Shown one piece after another: positions 63,884 through 64,000 of a stretch of DNA of 64,000 nucleotides (the stretch's first letter is position 1; each line of letters begins with the position of its first letter). Below the pieces are notes generated by a model that was given only the letters and a program-made list of their open reading frames with translations, was not told the origin of the DNA and did not search any database. The DNA is from Caldimonas caldifontis. GTDB lineage: Bacteria > Pseudomonadota > Gammaproteobacteria > Burkholderiales > Burkholderiaceae_C. Where the stretch lies: positions 1 to 64,000 of the forward strand of contig NZ_PSNX01000008.1 of assembly GCF_002930615.1 (NCBI RefSeq). The letters are read 5' to 3'. The translations under genes were made by a program, and so were the position numbers.

Positions 63884-64000
63884 CGCTCGGCACCGTCTTC
63901 AGTTCGCTCGCACCCATGAGCGACAGCGGCCCGCCACCGCGCACGGCCCTGGTGCTGATGGGGGGCGGGGCCCGCACGGCCTATCAGGTGGGGGCGATGC
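63880..64000 (+). CDS. Patatin-like phospholipase, N-terminal fragment (cut by window edge)
   Basis: Forty codons from ATG 63880, overlapping the TetR stop. The stretch TALVLMGGGARTAYQVGAM contains the glycine-rich oxyanion-hole motif GGGxR of patatin-like (RssA/YchK type) hydrolases. The Ser-Asp catalytic dyad would lie beyond the window. An internal ATG at 63916 is an alternative start, giving a more usual short N-terminus. Confidence 0.8.
   Translation, partial: MTLGTVFSSLAPMSDSGPPPRTALVLMGGGARTAYQVGAM

Overview
The window is a high-GC chromosomal segment, almost certainly from a betaproteobacterium of the order Burkholderiales (Comamonadaceae / Rubrivivax-Leptothrix type). The evidence is the order of conserved blocks (fur / bamE-dapB, hpf-ptsN-hprK, leuS-lptE-holA, lptD-surA-rsmA, metX-metW), a Bug-type solute receptor and a DUF4148 protein. 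Coding is dense, with many 4-base ATGA/GTGA overlaps. I see no rRNA, tRNA, CRISPR array, insertion sequence or integrase, and no gene-free stretch above 300 bases.

Layout. 1-3330: the end of a type VI secretion VgrG, then a DUF4123 adaptor, a DUF3304 lipoprotein (probable immunity protein) and a Tle1-type phospholipase effector. 3383-9936: two divergent operons starting 15 bases apart. The left one encodes a zinc-less MDR dehydrogenase, a PTPS-fold protein with an altered active site, a GT4 glycosyltransferase and a methyltransferase. The right one encodes a CDP-alcohol phosphotransferase, a YceI lipocalin and an LTA-synthase-like membrane sulfatase-fold enzyme. This looks like an uncharacterised envelope lipid or glycan pathway and is the best candidate here for an undescribed system. 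9838-14018: FkbM methyltransferase, SNF2 helicase, metallophosphoesterase. 14022-15848: a SAM-II riboswitch with a following terminator, then metX-metW. 15858-28250: Bug receptor, membrane Mrr-like protein, FrnE-like DsbA, rdgC, catabolic enzymes, two transporters' worth of metabolism, rsmE, a DUF4148 repeat protein and a LysR regulator. 28252-33757: amgK divergent from lptD-surA-rsmA. 33762-34837: secreted barnase-like RNase, barstar and a small ORF ending at a terminator. 35079-43356: maeB; a sensor kinase/response regulator pair running into thiL-pgpA-pncC-ghrA. 43350-53227: holA-lptE-leuS, an AlbA_2 protein inserted before dapB-bamE, fur, a frameshifted hprK, ptsN and hpf. 53400-64000: MFS transporter, Pat acetyltransferase, a lone TRAP small permease, pepP, htpX, an SH3 protein, a Pit phosphate transporter behind a PHO box, and a TetR regulator overlapping a patatin gene cut by the window edge.

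How the genes work together. Envelope functions recur: LptD, LptE, SurA and BamE build the outer membrane, PgpA makes phosphatidylglycerol, and the 3383-9936 cluster may add a modified lipid. Regulation is visible at three sites: SAM feedback on methionine synthesis, phosphate control of pit, and a PTS-Ntr branch (ptsN) whose HPr kinase gene appears broken.
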